Part shown: positions 48,117 to 60,300 of the stretch, piece by piece
Position numbering within the stretch: position 1 is the first letter of the stretch
Layout: every line of letters starts with the position of its first letter
Assembly: GCF_901709675.1 (NCBI RefSeq)
Contig: NC_051090.1
Span: 9,250,842 to 9,314,841 of the forward strand
Reading direction: 5' to 3'
DNA length: 64,000 bases
Source of the DNA: Syngnathus acus
Taxonomy: Eukaryota; Chordata; Actinopteri; Syngnathiformes; Syngnathidae
Notes under the pieces: model-generated
Database searches by the model: none
What the model was told of the DNA's origin: nothing
Seen by the model: only the letters and a program-made list of their open reading frames with translations
Position numbers and translations under genes: made by a program

Positions 48117-50130
48117 CTGAGACTATAATATGATATTCCATCTGATATTTTATGACCTGCGTGACTTTTTGGGGTGAACAACCTTAAAATGTGTTTCAAG
48201 TCAAATCTGGCCTTGCTCATATTCTCCTGTCGACTTAAGCGTGTGCACCAAGGTACAACGTCATATTATGATAGTAATGCTCATTTAATATGAGATTATT
48301 GTTTTTGCTTGCTGGTTAATAAAGCAGCAGAGCTTTTCTGCAAAACATTGATTTTAAACTTGATGTCATCTGTTCTGAGTAATACACAGACATAGATTCA
48401 ATCAAACAAACTTTAGCTGAATGTAGAAGTGCTACATTTAATCGATCAATTTATAATCAAATTAATCGCTAATTAATTTGGATGATCAATTAATGATTAA
48501 GCAACCTAGAACTTATCCAAATATTCAAAGCTTCAGCCTCTCAACAGTAAATATTGTCTGATTTTTTTTAATTATCTATGAAAGCAGACAGTTTATCACT
48601 GTAATTAATCAAAATAAGACATTTACAAATGTCTGCTTTTACTTTGGAAAGCAATGATCAATATTTTAGCCAATTTTGTAACATGTTACCGACCAATCCA
48701 AGAGTAGGAAACAAAGAACAAGATCTCTATCCTTTTTTTAGGAGATGTGGATATAAAATGTACTTCCACTCAGTTCGTTATATTACAATATATCTATAAA
48801 CTACTGTTATACATGCATGTATAAACATACTTAACAGAAGAAGTACTGTATATCTGTTTTCTAAGCTATGTACAGTATGACGATACTGGGCCTTTTATAG
48901 TATTTTCTAGATAAGAGAGGCATTTGTACCGTGTCTTGCTGCTATCTGTCACCAGAATGAAAGAACAGCAAGCTATCAGAGAAAATGCCCCCAAACCCCT
49001 CCTTTTTCCATATCACAGAGAGCAATGCCACAAAGCAATCCCTCGCTTTGCTTTCTGCTGACTGGCTAATTCTCTGAGCAGCAGTGGATAGAGAATAGAT
49101 GTTATAATAAAGATGGAAGTTCTTTGAAAAGTTTATGCTCCTTCAGTTCTACTCTGCTCCAAACTTACAGAAACCAAATGCGACGAAACTGCTGCTTTAT
49201 GTCTGTAACTAATAGATTGGATTTTCTTTTTTTCATACTTTGACTTTTCACCATGGGTGGTAGACGATGAAATAATTCTGAAAACTTAATGATGTTTTTA
49301 TGTTTTTAACGTACAAGAGGTAAGCTACAAAGAAATTACTCAAACAGCGTAATGACTGTCTGGAATGTCATTTCAAAAAGTTATTTTCCAACAGTATGAA
49401 GTAAGAAAATTTTCATCTTTCAATTAAAAATGCATTTTGCTCAAGCGAAAGAGTCTCTGATTATCTAAACGTGTCATTTGAAAAAGCGGTCATTTGTGTG
49501 CATGAGTGAGCGAACATATTAGAGCAGATGAGCAGCACTGCTTGGCAACCATCACTCGGGTCGCTTCCAAGAGATGTGACTGAAGTAGGCGAAATGGAAA
49601 AAGTGGAACTGTTTCCACAGAAAATCAGGACTGTCAATCATCAGTGATGTGCTAAAAGCAGCCCAACTAGTTTGGATCTTAATTTAACTGATTTTCTGAA
49701 TCAGAATTTAAAGGCACACCACTTGTTTTGGAGGTATTTACTTAATTCAGTTCTGCAAACATCCCCTGATGCGCTGACTTCGACACATTTTCAGCCAGTT
49801 TCAATAACTGGTCACTTCCTGCCCTTTTGTGGCTGATGCTAATGACAAAGAATATATTTTATGTTTCAGAACTTTCATAATCAAATAAACAAACATAAGT
49901 GACACAATCAAACAAATATTTATTGTCTTAGGTAACACAAAGTATAACCAATTATTCCACTATCAGAGGACATCTGCAATAATTAAGTGCGTCAATGAAT
50001 TTAACTTAGTTGTGACACTGCTTTTACAGAGCATTAATGCATAGAGGAAGGCTTTTTTTCATGTTGAAGTGATCATCCAGCCAGTGAACTGTAAAGCTAA
50101 GCAGACCCACTCGACTTAATACGCCTTTCC
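48117..50130. other. Unique non-coding DNA with a homeodomain-motif-like AT patch
   Basis: 48437-48500 is dense in ATTAAT, TAATCG and ATCAAT units (AATTAATCGCTAATTAATTT), which could be a homeodomain-factor cluster or simple AT drift. No gene or dispersed repeat elsewhere. Confidence 0.4.
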
Positions 50131-50204
50131 ATATGTCCATAGTAAAACTTGGGTCACTTAGTCAATCATATGTCCATAGTAAAACTTGGGTCACTTAGTC
50201 AATC
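50131..50204 (+). repeat. Exact 37-bp tandem duplication
   Basis: The 37-bp unit starting ATATGTCCATAGTAAAACTT occurs at 50131-50167 and again, with no difference, at 50168-50204. A third copy begins (ATATGA). The duplication is very recent. Confidence 0.95.
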
Positions 50205-50582
50205 ATATGATAAATGTGTGCAGACATGACATCATGCTTAGCAGAAAAATCATCAAAGTAGAGGCATAATAGGATTTTGTCATGAATAGTGTGAACACTT
50301 CTTAAATAAACAAACTATTTACCACTTTCTCATTCAGTGCAGCACTTCGCATTGCTGCTTCAGTACATTAAGTACATTGCTCAATTCATCATTGCAATTC
50401 TTAGTTTAAAGGCAAAGATTTCAGTTTTATTTTTTTCTCTCTTTGGAAAGATTACACCAGTATTGCCATTTGCAATGCAGTTATCCCAACACAGCAACCA
50501 AAAACAATTGGCCATATTTTCCTTTTAAGAGCAATTGAAATTTTAAAAATAACGTGTCCTTCAGTGATTAGCACTTTTGTAC

Positions 50583-50937
50583 TCCCGCACCACCAGACTC
50601 ACCAACAGCTTCATTCTCCAGGCTGTTAGGATCCTGAACTCTGCGTAGCGTCCTGTACTTTTGCGCTATATTCTGACTGTCTGCTGTATGCACACTTGCT
50701 CCATTTTTGCTCCTCTTATTTATTGTGTTATTTGTTTATTTATTATTTATTCATCACTCTTATTTATTCATTGTTTGTGCCTTCTTGTTTTTATTTTTTT
50801 TGTGTTGTTTACTTGTATGTATATTGTGTACTATGTCTTGTCACCGTGGGATAGTGGGAACGTTATTTCGATTTCTTTGTGTGTCTTGGCATGTGAAGAA
50901 ATTGACAATAAAGCAGACTTTAGACTTTGACTTCATG
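50583..50937 (+). mobile_element. 5'-truncated LINE 3' end
   Basis: The first 63 bp (50586-50648) encode RTTRLTNSFILQAVRILNSA and a stop. This matches the last residues of the fish LINE protein (RTxRLxNSFxPxAVRLLNS pattern). It is followed by a T- and TTTATT-rich 3' untranslated region and a tail GACAATAAAGCAGACTTTAG then ACTTTGACTT. The insertion lost its 5' part, as is usual for target-primed insertion. The frames at 50661-50955 lie in its untranslated region. Confidence 0.85.
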
Positions 50938-51847
50938 TTTGTTTCATTCTGCTGAACAATAAAACAATTCATTTTCATTTGTGTTAAACCCAAACAAATG
51001 ACAAGCAGAGAGAAAAAAGTATAAGCCATCCAATTTTAGGAATGTATTCCTGCTTTTGTATTCAAAACTTACAGAGCCATGTCAATGCAAAACTGATTTC
51101 CAATTTCCCTGCCACAATCTTAAGCTTGACTTATGAATTCCTTCAGCCTCTGTGGTCAGCAGATAAAACATTACTGTTTCGTGTGCTTACATCTCCAGTA
51201 GGCTGTACAGAAATCCTGCTGGTGGAAAGCTTGGTAGAATCGTGCCAGCAGTGGCAACCGTTATTCCTAGCCACACTCGACTGGTTCACCCTAATAAGTA
51301 TGAGTGATCGTATCAATACTGCATTTTTCAGAATTTCAATAAGCTTGCGTCTGACAGACATTGATTCATTAATGATTAATTAATACATTTGTTAGAGTTT
51401 TCAGAGATTGAAAAAGGAAAGAATGTGATCGTACATGCAAAGCTAAGCATGTATAGTTGATATTTAATTTGTTTTTAATCAGAATAAAATGCATCAAATT
51501 GAGATCTTTTTTCAGCCAAATATGAAATTGCTTCAACTGCCCACTGTGGTTCATGAGACAAGTGTTCAATGTTGTGCTGTAGGTCACCTTCATGGAGTCT
51601 CAACTTACAGTTTCACGGAGGAAATGAAGTCCTGACTGAAAATGGCCAATTACGTAAGAGAGGTTTTGCTTCTTAACTTAAAATGTAATATTTGTGAGAA
51701 TGGAAGTAGTTAAATCTGGTGTCTGGTAATTGAATGAACACAAGGGAAATATATCACTATTGTATTATTATTTGATTGTCAATAATCCTACACTACAGTG
51801 TCACGGATGGCTGAGGCGTCAAATATGGTCACAGTCTTTTTTTCCAG
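50938..51847. other. Unique non-coding DNA
   Basis: The 113-codon frame at 51042-51383 has no domain or splice support. Nothing else recognised. Confidence 0.45.
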
Positions 51848-52019
51848 CTCAAGTTCTACACGGTCAACTTTAATGCCCCACCCAAACAATTGTGGATGAT
51901 CTCATTAGTGTCGCGACAACTTTGCGGAACAAATTGTCCAGATAAGTCGATCCCCCAACGCTGAAGAGAGGCACCGTGAAGCATCAGCCGACATTTTAAC
52001 GGGGTCCTGTCTCATCTGG
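51848..52019 (+). other. Exon-like or conserved-element-like GC-balanced segment
   Basis: A strong acceptor-like tract (TCTTTTTTTCCAG) ends at 51847, and a donor-like TGG|GTGAGT starts at 52020. One frame is open for 38 codons and then hits TGA at about 51962, so a coding exon of the full 172 bp is unlikely in that frame. The segment is richer in GC and CpG than its surroundings, so a non-coding exon or a conserved element is equally possible. Confidence 0.2.
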
Positions 52020-52260
52020 GTGAGTGCCTCTACAAATAGGGCGGATAGGGACAAGAGGGGAAGGAGACGGAGGTGAAGTCAGAGGTGGCAGATGAAGGAA
52101 TCAGCCGGGTGGAATGGAAACCCTGTCCAAGGTTAATGAGCAGAAGGATAATGTTTTAGCACCAAATGCAACCTTGTCACTATCTGAGAAAGGGATTATG
52201 GCGAGAGGAGGATGTCAAGATAGTGTATATATGGTGTGCCGATGTGTTTGTGCGCGTGCA
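52020..52260. other. Purine-rich non-coding DNA
   Basis: 52040-52110 is G/A-rich (GGACAAGAGGGGAAGGAGAC). No gene recognised. Confidence 0.45.
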
Positions 52261-52309
52261 TGTGTGCATGGTCGTGTGTGTGTGTGCGTGTGTGTGTGTG
52301 TGTGTGTGT
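52261..52309. repeat. (TG)n microsatellite
   Basis: Long TG repeat with CG interruptions. It inflates the two overlapping frames here. Confidence 0.95.
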
Positions 52310-52932
52310 CGTATCAATAATCTCTCAGGATCATACTGTTTTGTTCAATTCAATTAAAACGTACAAGGAAATAATACAATTAGCATTTATTACATAAAGC
52401 TTACATTGAAATCAAAATCCTCTCAATTAAATTATTCATATGGGTTATCGTCATCTCAGGATGCAACATACGATTTTAGCATGCTGGCCAGCTTTATGTT
52501 CTATGGTGGCTTGGTCAGAGCAAGCCAAGTTTGACGACAAAAACAGGTCTGTACCGATCTGCACACATCCAATAATTACATCATACTCGCCAGAGATATT
52601 ACTATTTTATTTACTTTGTGTTTTTGCCATGTTATGAGATAAATATCGATTCCAAACCGCCCCAGATGTACAATATGTGGCACAGTTGCAGCAGCCTGTT
52701 GCAGCATTATTGTAACAGCCTATTGTAACTCTCTTTTATTTCTCTCTCATTTATTGTATTTTCCTCCACCATTTACAGTTTTTTTTTAGTCCCAGGCAGC
52801 CACCCATGCAACCCACCCTCTCTGCTCTACAGCATTCAAACCACATCAATGTAACACATTCTGTCAAAAGTCTGACCTTAAAGACAAAAGCATATAATAT
52901 AATAACACCGTTTCACCACACTTTCTTGGGCT
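52310..52932. other. Unique non-coding DNA
   Basis: Nothing recognised. Confidence 0.5.
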
Positions 52933-52944
52933 ATGTGGTGGCAT

Positions 52945-53297
52945 CCATCCATCCATCCATTTTCTGTACCGCTTGTCCCCACGGGGGTCGCGGTCGTGCT
53001 GGAGCCTATCGCAGCAGTCATCAGGCAGTAGGCAGGGGACACCCTGAACCGGTGGCCAGCCAATCGCAGGGCACACAGACACGAGCAACCATTCGCACTC
53101 GCACTCACACCTACGGGCAATTTGGAGTGCCCAATCAGCCTACCATGCATGTTTTTGGGAAGTGGGAGGAAACCGAAGTGCCCGGAAAAACGTACGCAGG
53201 CACGGGGAGAACATGCAAACTCCACACAGGGAGGGCTGGAGGTGGAATTGAAACAGCACCCTCTGAAAAATGAGGTGGATGTGCTAACCAGTGCGCC
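52945..53297 (-). repeat. tRNA-derived SINE (V-SINE-like) with target-site duplication
   Basis: Read on the minus strand: the A-box-like TGGCGCACTGGTTAGC starts near 53297, then a B-box-like stretch, GTGTGGAGTTTGCATGTTCT, CAAAAACATGCATGGTAGG, GCGATTGGCTGGCCACC, and a tail AAAATGGATGGATGGATGG. The direct repeats ATGTGGTGGCAT (52933-52944) and ATGTGGTGTCAT (53298-53309) flank it with one mismatch, a target duplication from target-primed insertion. It is the best preserved SINE here. The 155- and 146-codon frames across it are spurious. Confidence 0.92.
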
Positions 53298-53309
53298 ATG
53301 TGGTGTCAT

Positions 53310-54842
53310 ATCCAACACAATAAACGAGGAAATTAAAAAATGTGAACGCTAAATAAAAGACCATAGACCAACTAAAGCTTGGTGAATAGCATGCTTTTAT
53401 TTAAAAGGCATGACTTTTCACAAAATTCAGCACTTATTAGCTCACACTTGTTTAAGTGTTACCAAGCTCGTCTTGAGCTGTTAATTTGCCTTGCAGTCTG
53501 TTGGACACTTTGAGAGAAAGTTGCGAGTGCCAGCCATTTAATGAGGAAGGCAATAAAAAAAAAAAAAAAACTATACAATTATAGAAAGAGCTCGAAACTG
53601 TTTTCACTCCATCCCCTCATTACTGTATTTATCTTCAACATTCTTCAGAAAAGGTAAATGCGAATTTTTCATTTGTCCACCTAGTCATTTATATTAATTT
53701 CACTGCATTTTTATATGTAAATAGATAAACTGTATTTTGCATCTGGAATGGATTAATTAGATTTATATTACTTGCTGTGGGAAATATTGCTTTCGATTTC
53801 ATACGATTCGACTTTCCGGAACAGACTAATCGCAAGAATGGAGGGTCCACTGTATTAGAAATAGAAAATTCTACCTTAACTTGTTCGCCTAAGCCTAAAG
53901 TTGACAATTCAATCTCAAAACTTTACTAAACATTAATATAGTTCATGATGATAGTGTTTTCTGTTTTGTTAAACTGACCAATAAATTTGCAGCAAATCAT
54001 ACATCACAGTACTATAGAGGAAGTCGGGCTGTATGTTAGTTATTATTTCAGAGGCCAGAGAAAGTACAATTCCAAGTTATTTTCGCCAACCAATTTTGGC
54101 CATCCACCGAGCAAAAACCTTCCAAGTTCTTCATAAAATGCTGATTCTCGAGAGGCTTGAGGAGCGAGGCGGAAGGCAGAGTGCGAGAACCAGAAAGGAG
54201 GAGGAGGAATAACAGAGAGAATTGATCATGTGCTCCGGGTAAGCTGCCGCATTGGATGTATAGAAGAAACACAACAGAAAATGAGAGGATGGAAAATTGG
54301 ACAATCAAACAAACACACAAACAGCAGCCAGACAATTTCAGAGGTTTGTAGCGACGCCCAATCGATTTGCTTTCCTTCATTCTCATCTGAGTCGGCCTCC
54401 ACACTCAAAGTCGTATGCACAGTGATCTACTTTATGAATACAATCATCCACGGGAGTGTCTCAGACGGCACCAGCATGTTAATATTGAATAATCACTCCG
54501 TCGTCTCGCTCACTTGCTTTCATTCTCTCTGAATATGCAATTTATTGACAGAATGAGAATCAAGGCGACTAAAACAACAAATTAGAGGGTTGGAGAGGCA
54601 ACACTTCCGCTCCGAGTGACACAAGTTCAATTATAGCGGAGCATCATGTTTGGCAAACACAACCTAAATAATCAACATCATAAATCAAAATCTTTACAGT
54701 AACAAACTGTCTGGTATATATGACTGTGGCTTTTTTGGGAAGGTACTTAAATGACAAGCACAGAAAGTATTCAGGTTCCCCTGTTGACATTGAAGGTGGT
54801 GAACCTGACGCATGAATGAATTATGTAGTGATAAGCAGACTC
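53310..54842. other. Unique non-coding DNA
   Basis: A poly(A) run of about 16 lies at 53555. Overlapping frames at 54048-54532 lack domains. Confidence 0.45.
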
Positions 54843-55093
54843 CCGTATTTTCCGTACTATAAGACGCTACTTTTTGCACAAGCTTTTAAACCCTGCGTTT
54901 TATAGTCCAGTACTGCTTATCTATTTGCTTTTTCACGACTTTTATGATACTGCATGATTTGTGCATATTACCTTATATATGGCAATAAAACATTAAAACA
55001 TATGCGGCTTATAGTCCAGTGCAGTTTATATAGGAACAAACCAGAATCTTCCCCTAATTTTAGCTGGTGCGACTTATAGTCCAGAATTTACAG
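54843..55093 (+). mobile_element. TA-inserting miniature transposon, family 4 or hybrid (copy E)
   Basis: The left end CCGTATTTTCCGTACTATAA resembles family 1. The complement of the right end, CTGTAAATTCTGGACTATAA then GTCGCACC, resembles family 2. TA follows on the right, but the left flank is TC, so that side of the duplication has been mutated or lost. Subterminal TTATAGTCCAGT motifs repeat inside. The 251-bp element is more diverged than the others. Confidence 0.75.
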
Positions 55094-55095
55094 TA

Positions 55096-55797
55096 ATTAG
55101 CAATTAACCAAATTGCTTCAAGTTTAACGGAACAGAAAAGATGTATGGCAATGTTGATTGTTTTAATTTGTGTCAGCCATGATTGATTGATCGGGATTTT
55201 TAGATGGACAGACTCACACGGACAAACACACAGAAACGTAGTAGTCTGTATATTAAACACAAGCCCCCAAAGACAATCACCAATCGTTTAATATAGGAAA
55301 GAAAATTGTCCTTAAGTACGTCGATAATATTATCTACGCTGTTCAAGGGTCTATAAATCAATTTTAATCAGTCAAGAAGCCAAAGAATGACCTCTGGTGG
55401 GAAAAACATGAATACAGCTTGAAATGCACTCTGACTCACACATACAATCAATTAACTCCTGTGACTTCCTCTAACAATCTCTTCCTAATACTTCATATAT
55501 TCTTCTTTCACTAAACTCCCGCTCTGTCCAACTGGGGTCAATTAATCATCAAATACTATTTGCATATTTGCAGATGGGCTATGCTAAGCTGATTATGGCC
55601 TGTTGAAGAGCTGCTGATTCAATCGGGCTTATCCTGAGTAATAATGCAATGAGGATTTGAGGAAAACAGATTTGGAACTATCTGACTTGATCTCATCTGC
55701 AGAAGCCAAATAAGAGATGACACAAACAAATGACCAAACCACATGCGTTGCTAGCATTTTTTTAAATTGAATTTCGGCATCCATAAAATCTGGGATA
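55096..55797. other. Unique non-coding DNA
   Basis: No gene. 55550-55680 is non-repetitive with TTTGCATATTTGCA and TAATAATGCAAT motifs, a weak candidate for conservation. Confidence 0.4.
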
Positions 55798-55866
55798 CGT
55801 TATTTATTTATTGACTTACTGACTTACGTTACGTACCTTATTTACTTACTTACTTACTTACCTACT
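55798..55866. repeat. (TTAC)n / (TTTA)n simple repeat
   Basis: A TTATTTATTTATTG start passes into repeated TTAC units. Confidence 0.85.
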
Positions 55867-56734
55867 CTAGAAACAAGATACAAATTTTTATAATAATACA
55901 GTAGTAGGCTAAAATGTAATATTTTAATAACATAAATACAGCAACCCATTGCCTCAAAAATGGTTTGTTCCACCCAATCCCTCCCCATTTTAAATGGCAG
56001 CACGTGAAAACATCCAAACACCTAACCTAGCACATACAATGCATGTACAAAGCAATGTATTTTAATTGTCTGCTTTCGTTGAGCATACATTGACTAATTT
56101 ACTAGATAGCCCAAGCACAAAAATATGTGCAAAGAACTATACTTCACAGAAAAAATAAATATACTATACCACAACCATGTTATTGGCCTCCAAAACTGTT
56201 TCTCAAATCTTCTAATAACCAGAGAGAGTATAACCTTCATCAGAACCTTTTTCTTAATCTCGCTCCTTGTTGTTTCTCAGCCATAACACCTTCTCACCCC
56301 TCCAGCAACTCCTGCTTTTTTAATTTTTCTCAAACTCCTCCATCTTCATAAAATGGGGCTTCAAGACGGTGGTGTATTACTTGGGGTTTATATCGACGGC
56401 TTTAATTCCAACTCTACATCTACGGCTTTAATTCCAACTCATGAAATGACACCCGTCATGCCACCAAAGCAAGGCCTCCTCAAGCTTCTAGCACAGGCAA
56501 ACACTCGTGTGACGTATGTGTATGAGAAATCTTTTTATACGATGACACCAACCACCTTATCAGCAGTGCATTTGTTGATTATATTTGCTAAAACTTCATC
56601 ATTTTGATATCATTACAGTATATTATATAATAACTGCCCTCATGTACTATAAGGCAGGATTCAACAACATGGTGCCCACACCCTGAGATGACATGACCAG
56701 CCCTATTCTACAATTAGCTGATATAAGGTGCATC
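55867..56734. other. Unique non-coding DNA
   Basis: A small direct repeat, CGGCTTTAATTCCAACTC, occurs twice at about 56396-56440. No gene recognised. Confidence 0.45.
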
Positions 56735-56736
56735 TA

Positions 56737-57050
56737 CCGTATTATCCGCACTATAAGGCGCACCAGATTATAAGGCGCATAGAATAAATAACTCAACGTG
56801 GCTCGAACGTTACTGCACTCACAATATAGTAACACTCGAAAACAATAACAATATATCAATAACTCAACGTTGCTCAAACGTTAATATCACACAACACAAA
56901 ATAAACACGTAAAGCTTACTTTAATAAGTTAGTCCTCATCCACGAATCCATATTGGTCCATATATAAGGTGCACCGGATTATAAGGCGCACTGTCGGCTT
57001 TTGAGAAAATTGGAGGTTTTTAGGTGCGCCTTATAGTGCGGAAAATACGG
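56737..57050 (+). mobile_element. TA-inserting miniature transposon, family 1, core A, short left arm (copy A4)
   Basis: A 314-bp element flanked by TA, starting CCGTATTATCCGCACTATAA. It passes directly from the first GGCGCACCAGATTATAAGG to core A, lacking the GAATGGCCCATTTTAAAAC module present in A1-A3. It also lacks AATAGTG in the middle of the core. The right arm is complete. Confidence 0.92.
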
Positions 57051-57107
57051 TAACTTATTTTGACTATGAAAATAACAACTGTATTTTCAAAAAATGCTTA
57101 AAAAGGA

Positions 57108-57370
57108 AGTCAACCCAAAAAATGTATTTCCAATTATGATGTATGTACACCCACTAGTCTAAACATTATAATTATAATTCTGTGCGTTGAATATAAGTTA
57201 AGAAGCAAAATTCATCCGTTTTCATCCATTCCAGGAGGCGGCCTTTTTGCCACTTGTTGGCAATTGAAAATGACATCACAGTTGCCAGGTCCCAGGTCAC
57301 AACCAATCACACCTCGGCTTGAGAAAACTGGTGCGCCATGATTGGATGTGACCCAAGACCTGTTGTTTCA
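57108..57370 (+). repeat. Unclassified dispersed repeat (repeat Y, copy 2)
   Basis: Contains in order GGAAGTCAACCCAAAAAATG, CACCCACTAGTCTAAAC, ATAAGTTAAGAAGCAAAATT, CCATTCCAGGAGGCGGCC and GGTCACAACCAATCACACC, matching 13210-13395 with an additional block. It starts about 55 bp after copy A4. Confidence 0.65.
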
Positions 57371-60300
57371 GAAGTGTGTATCAAACTGCGTAATCGGCAC
57401 CCAAAAAGTAGCCATCGATTCCAAAAACGTCAGCAACCTTAGTATAAGCACTTAGCTAGCTCGAACACAACAGGAAAGGCGTCCACGAATGGTAGTGACA
57501 ACCAAACTTTCCAGAGATTGTCTAAGTCAGTTTTGCTGTTTTTCTTATTCCTCCAAAATGAATTCCCTTGTCAATTTGTCTATTATCAGATGCTCCGTAC
57601 GCCACAAACGAGAATGTTTCAACAGGGCAGAATCCACCATTGCTCACTCAGCTGGACAATAGTTCTGCTTTGTTGCTGATAATAAAGGGTGTCATCACAT
57701 TAAATTCAAGCAGTTCCACTTTGAGTGGATGGAATATGGTTCATTCATGTTGTAATTTCTTTGCTCCTAACTAACCCTAACGATTCCAAACAATTTTGAC
57801 AGAAAATGGGGGGCTGGCGGAGAGGGCGAGAACATAGTCGCATCGCCATGTGGAGTCATACTGCCCTCTGGTGTTTACATGAAGCTAATTTGAAATTGTG
57901 CAATCATGGGGGGGCAGCAGAGGAAGTGTGTCTGATGGAAGACAATTAGAAGAAACCGGACAGGATTAAATGCGGCAGCGATTCAGCCACACATACATTT
58001 TATGCCTCAAGGTGTTAATGTGTTGAAATTATTTTTATTCACGTTTGTGGTAGATGGGTTTCAAAATCATACCAGAACCAAGTTTTTTTTTTAAGTATTA
58101 CCAATGGGAAATTCACTACTAACCCTGTCATCTGTATTTAAAAACCAAGCTGTTAGACTATAAGTGGAATAAATTGTGTGTACTGCCTTATGATAACAGC
58201 ATTATGATAGTTTTCTACTCTTCTGTTATGGTTTCCAGTAGTCCTACAAAAAGACACTCACTCTAATGCAAAGGACTTTATATAGTGAAATAGGGAGAGA
58301 CATTTCGAAGTTTTGTCGCTGTTCTGCAGGTTGCAACAGCAACCCAACACTGCTGCGACTCAGCCTTATTGGGTGCCCATGTTACAGAGCGTGTTGTGCT
58401 GCACAGCATAAAAACAATGTCCTTCCCTTGTCACAAAGTTGCTAGTGCTCCAAGGAATCCATGTTGGAATTCAAGGACACCAAAGCAGCGTTGGTGTGTT
58501 GTGGGTTCTTCAAGGTTAAGTCAAATCAGCAGCTGTGAGACTCATGCTGTCTTTGTGTGGTTGGTTTTAATGAACACTCAAATTAATTTATAGTTCTGAA
58601 ATGATGGATGGCTGTGGACTTAGAAACAAGAATGCTGTATACTGTGAGTTTATGGAAATTGGATACGAGGACACTGATTTTAAATACACAGTATACAGGG
58701 GGATTGTGGCCTCAGATGTTGTTTAGGGGCACTATATAGGCTTACAATGAATACAAGCTCTGAGTAATGTGATTTTAGGGATGAGGTACACAAGGAGATT
58801 GTGGCCTTATGAATATCTATTATTGTGGTTTGAAAAAGACACTTTGGGATTGCAGTTTATAGCCCATAAATTGTGGGGACAAATGGCATACAGGAAATAT
58901 TTTAGGAGGGGATTATCAAATACGGTACATGTACTGGTAGTTGCAAATTTCATATTTTTCTTTTTGTCATTTTATGAGCTTTCCTTTCTTTACCGACAGG
59001 AGTAGTAGTTTATACAGTAGGTATCATGAAGTATTGTAGACTTGATATATGGGGACAACGCAGGACCCTATTTTGGTAGATCGACGCTCGTGCGCTCAAC
59101 GTTAAAATGGGGGCAACTTAAATTTTTTGCCAGGTTAAGTTTAGTCTGCCGTGTTTATGGAGGTGCTGCGGTCATCTGGGTATGCTATCAAACGAAGCAG
59201 CCTCGCCCCCTGATGCACCTGCTAAATTGGTGACAGAAAGAAGTTTGCCCTTGGCGCATTGTCATTTTCGTGAAGGGGCAATGGCTTAGTTAAGCGTGTT
59301 TGTGGATTTGGAACACGCGCTAACCCTCATGGGGTGTTTCTGCCACACCCACCAGCTCATCTGCTAATTTTGTGAGAAAAAAAAAAGCAGACGAAATTCT
59401 AGACTGAAAATAAAAACAAAAAACAGGTCTACTGCCAGGCGCAGGCCGTCGAAACGTCATGGGATAGCGAAATGTCCAGAATATGAAATTTCAATATGAA
59501 GTTCAGTGGAAATATAAAAGACAATGATGCAATTAATGGTAGTCTTGACAAATTAACATTAATTTGTTGGGTATAAGGTGGTTTTGTGCCATCACAAGTA
59601 CAAAGTAGTACAAGGAAAGTGCAGTTTATATTAAAGCATAATGGTTACATGTATTAAACACCATGGTTTGCCAGTGTTGATGTGCTAATGTAAACATTGC
59701 GTATTTTGGTCGCACATAAACACTTTCACTTGTCCGAGCAAACAGCCTACAATTTTCTACAGCTACGAGGGACACACAGCCAATTATATTTTCTTCCCCC
59801 CTGGAGTCCATTAATCACCTCGACACAAAGGCCTTCCTTCCCTTAAAGGAAACTTCTGTCCCGCTATCACACTTCATCAGATTAGTGGTTAATTAAGAAA
59901 TATGTCCCAGCATTTCAGTTTTAATTATCCGAATGCACGCCTCTTTTGCGAAGTAGCTTTGTGGTGACATGCACTGCAGGGAGGGCACCAAGTGAAAACA
60001 GACTGTGGCCTTTTGTGAAAGTAATAAGTTTAGCTTAATGATGATGGAATGGAAGGAAATGGTTCTGGGCAAGAGTGTATCATTGGGAAGTCACTTGTGA
60101 AGTTGTGAAGTGTGTGCACATGTCACATTACAAGAATAAAGTGCATAGATATACGCACTCTTGACACTGTAAGTTGAAAGAAAAAAAAAAAGCTGAACGG
60201 CATCACAAATCACAGCCTCCAAAATTACAATTGCTCCCTCCTGGTCGTCACATCAATATGTCTGAAGTCAGAACAAAAATAAGGTATTCATGGTGAAGCG

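Noticed and set aside
52806-53273. 155-codon open frame and 146-codon antisense frame (52878-53318)
   Set aside because: Both lie on the SINE at 52945-53297; no protein similarity.
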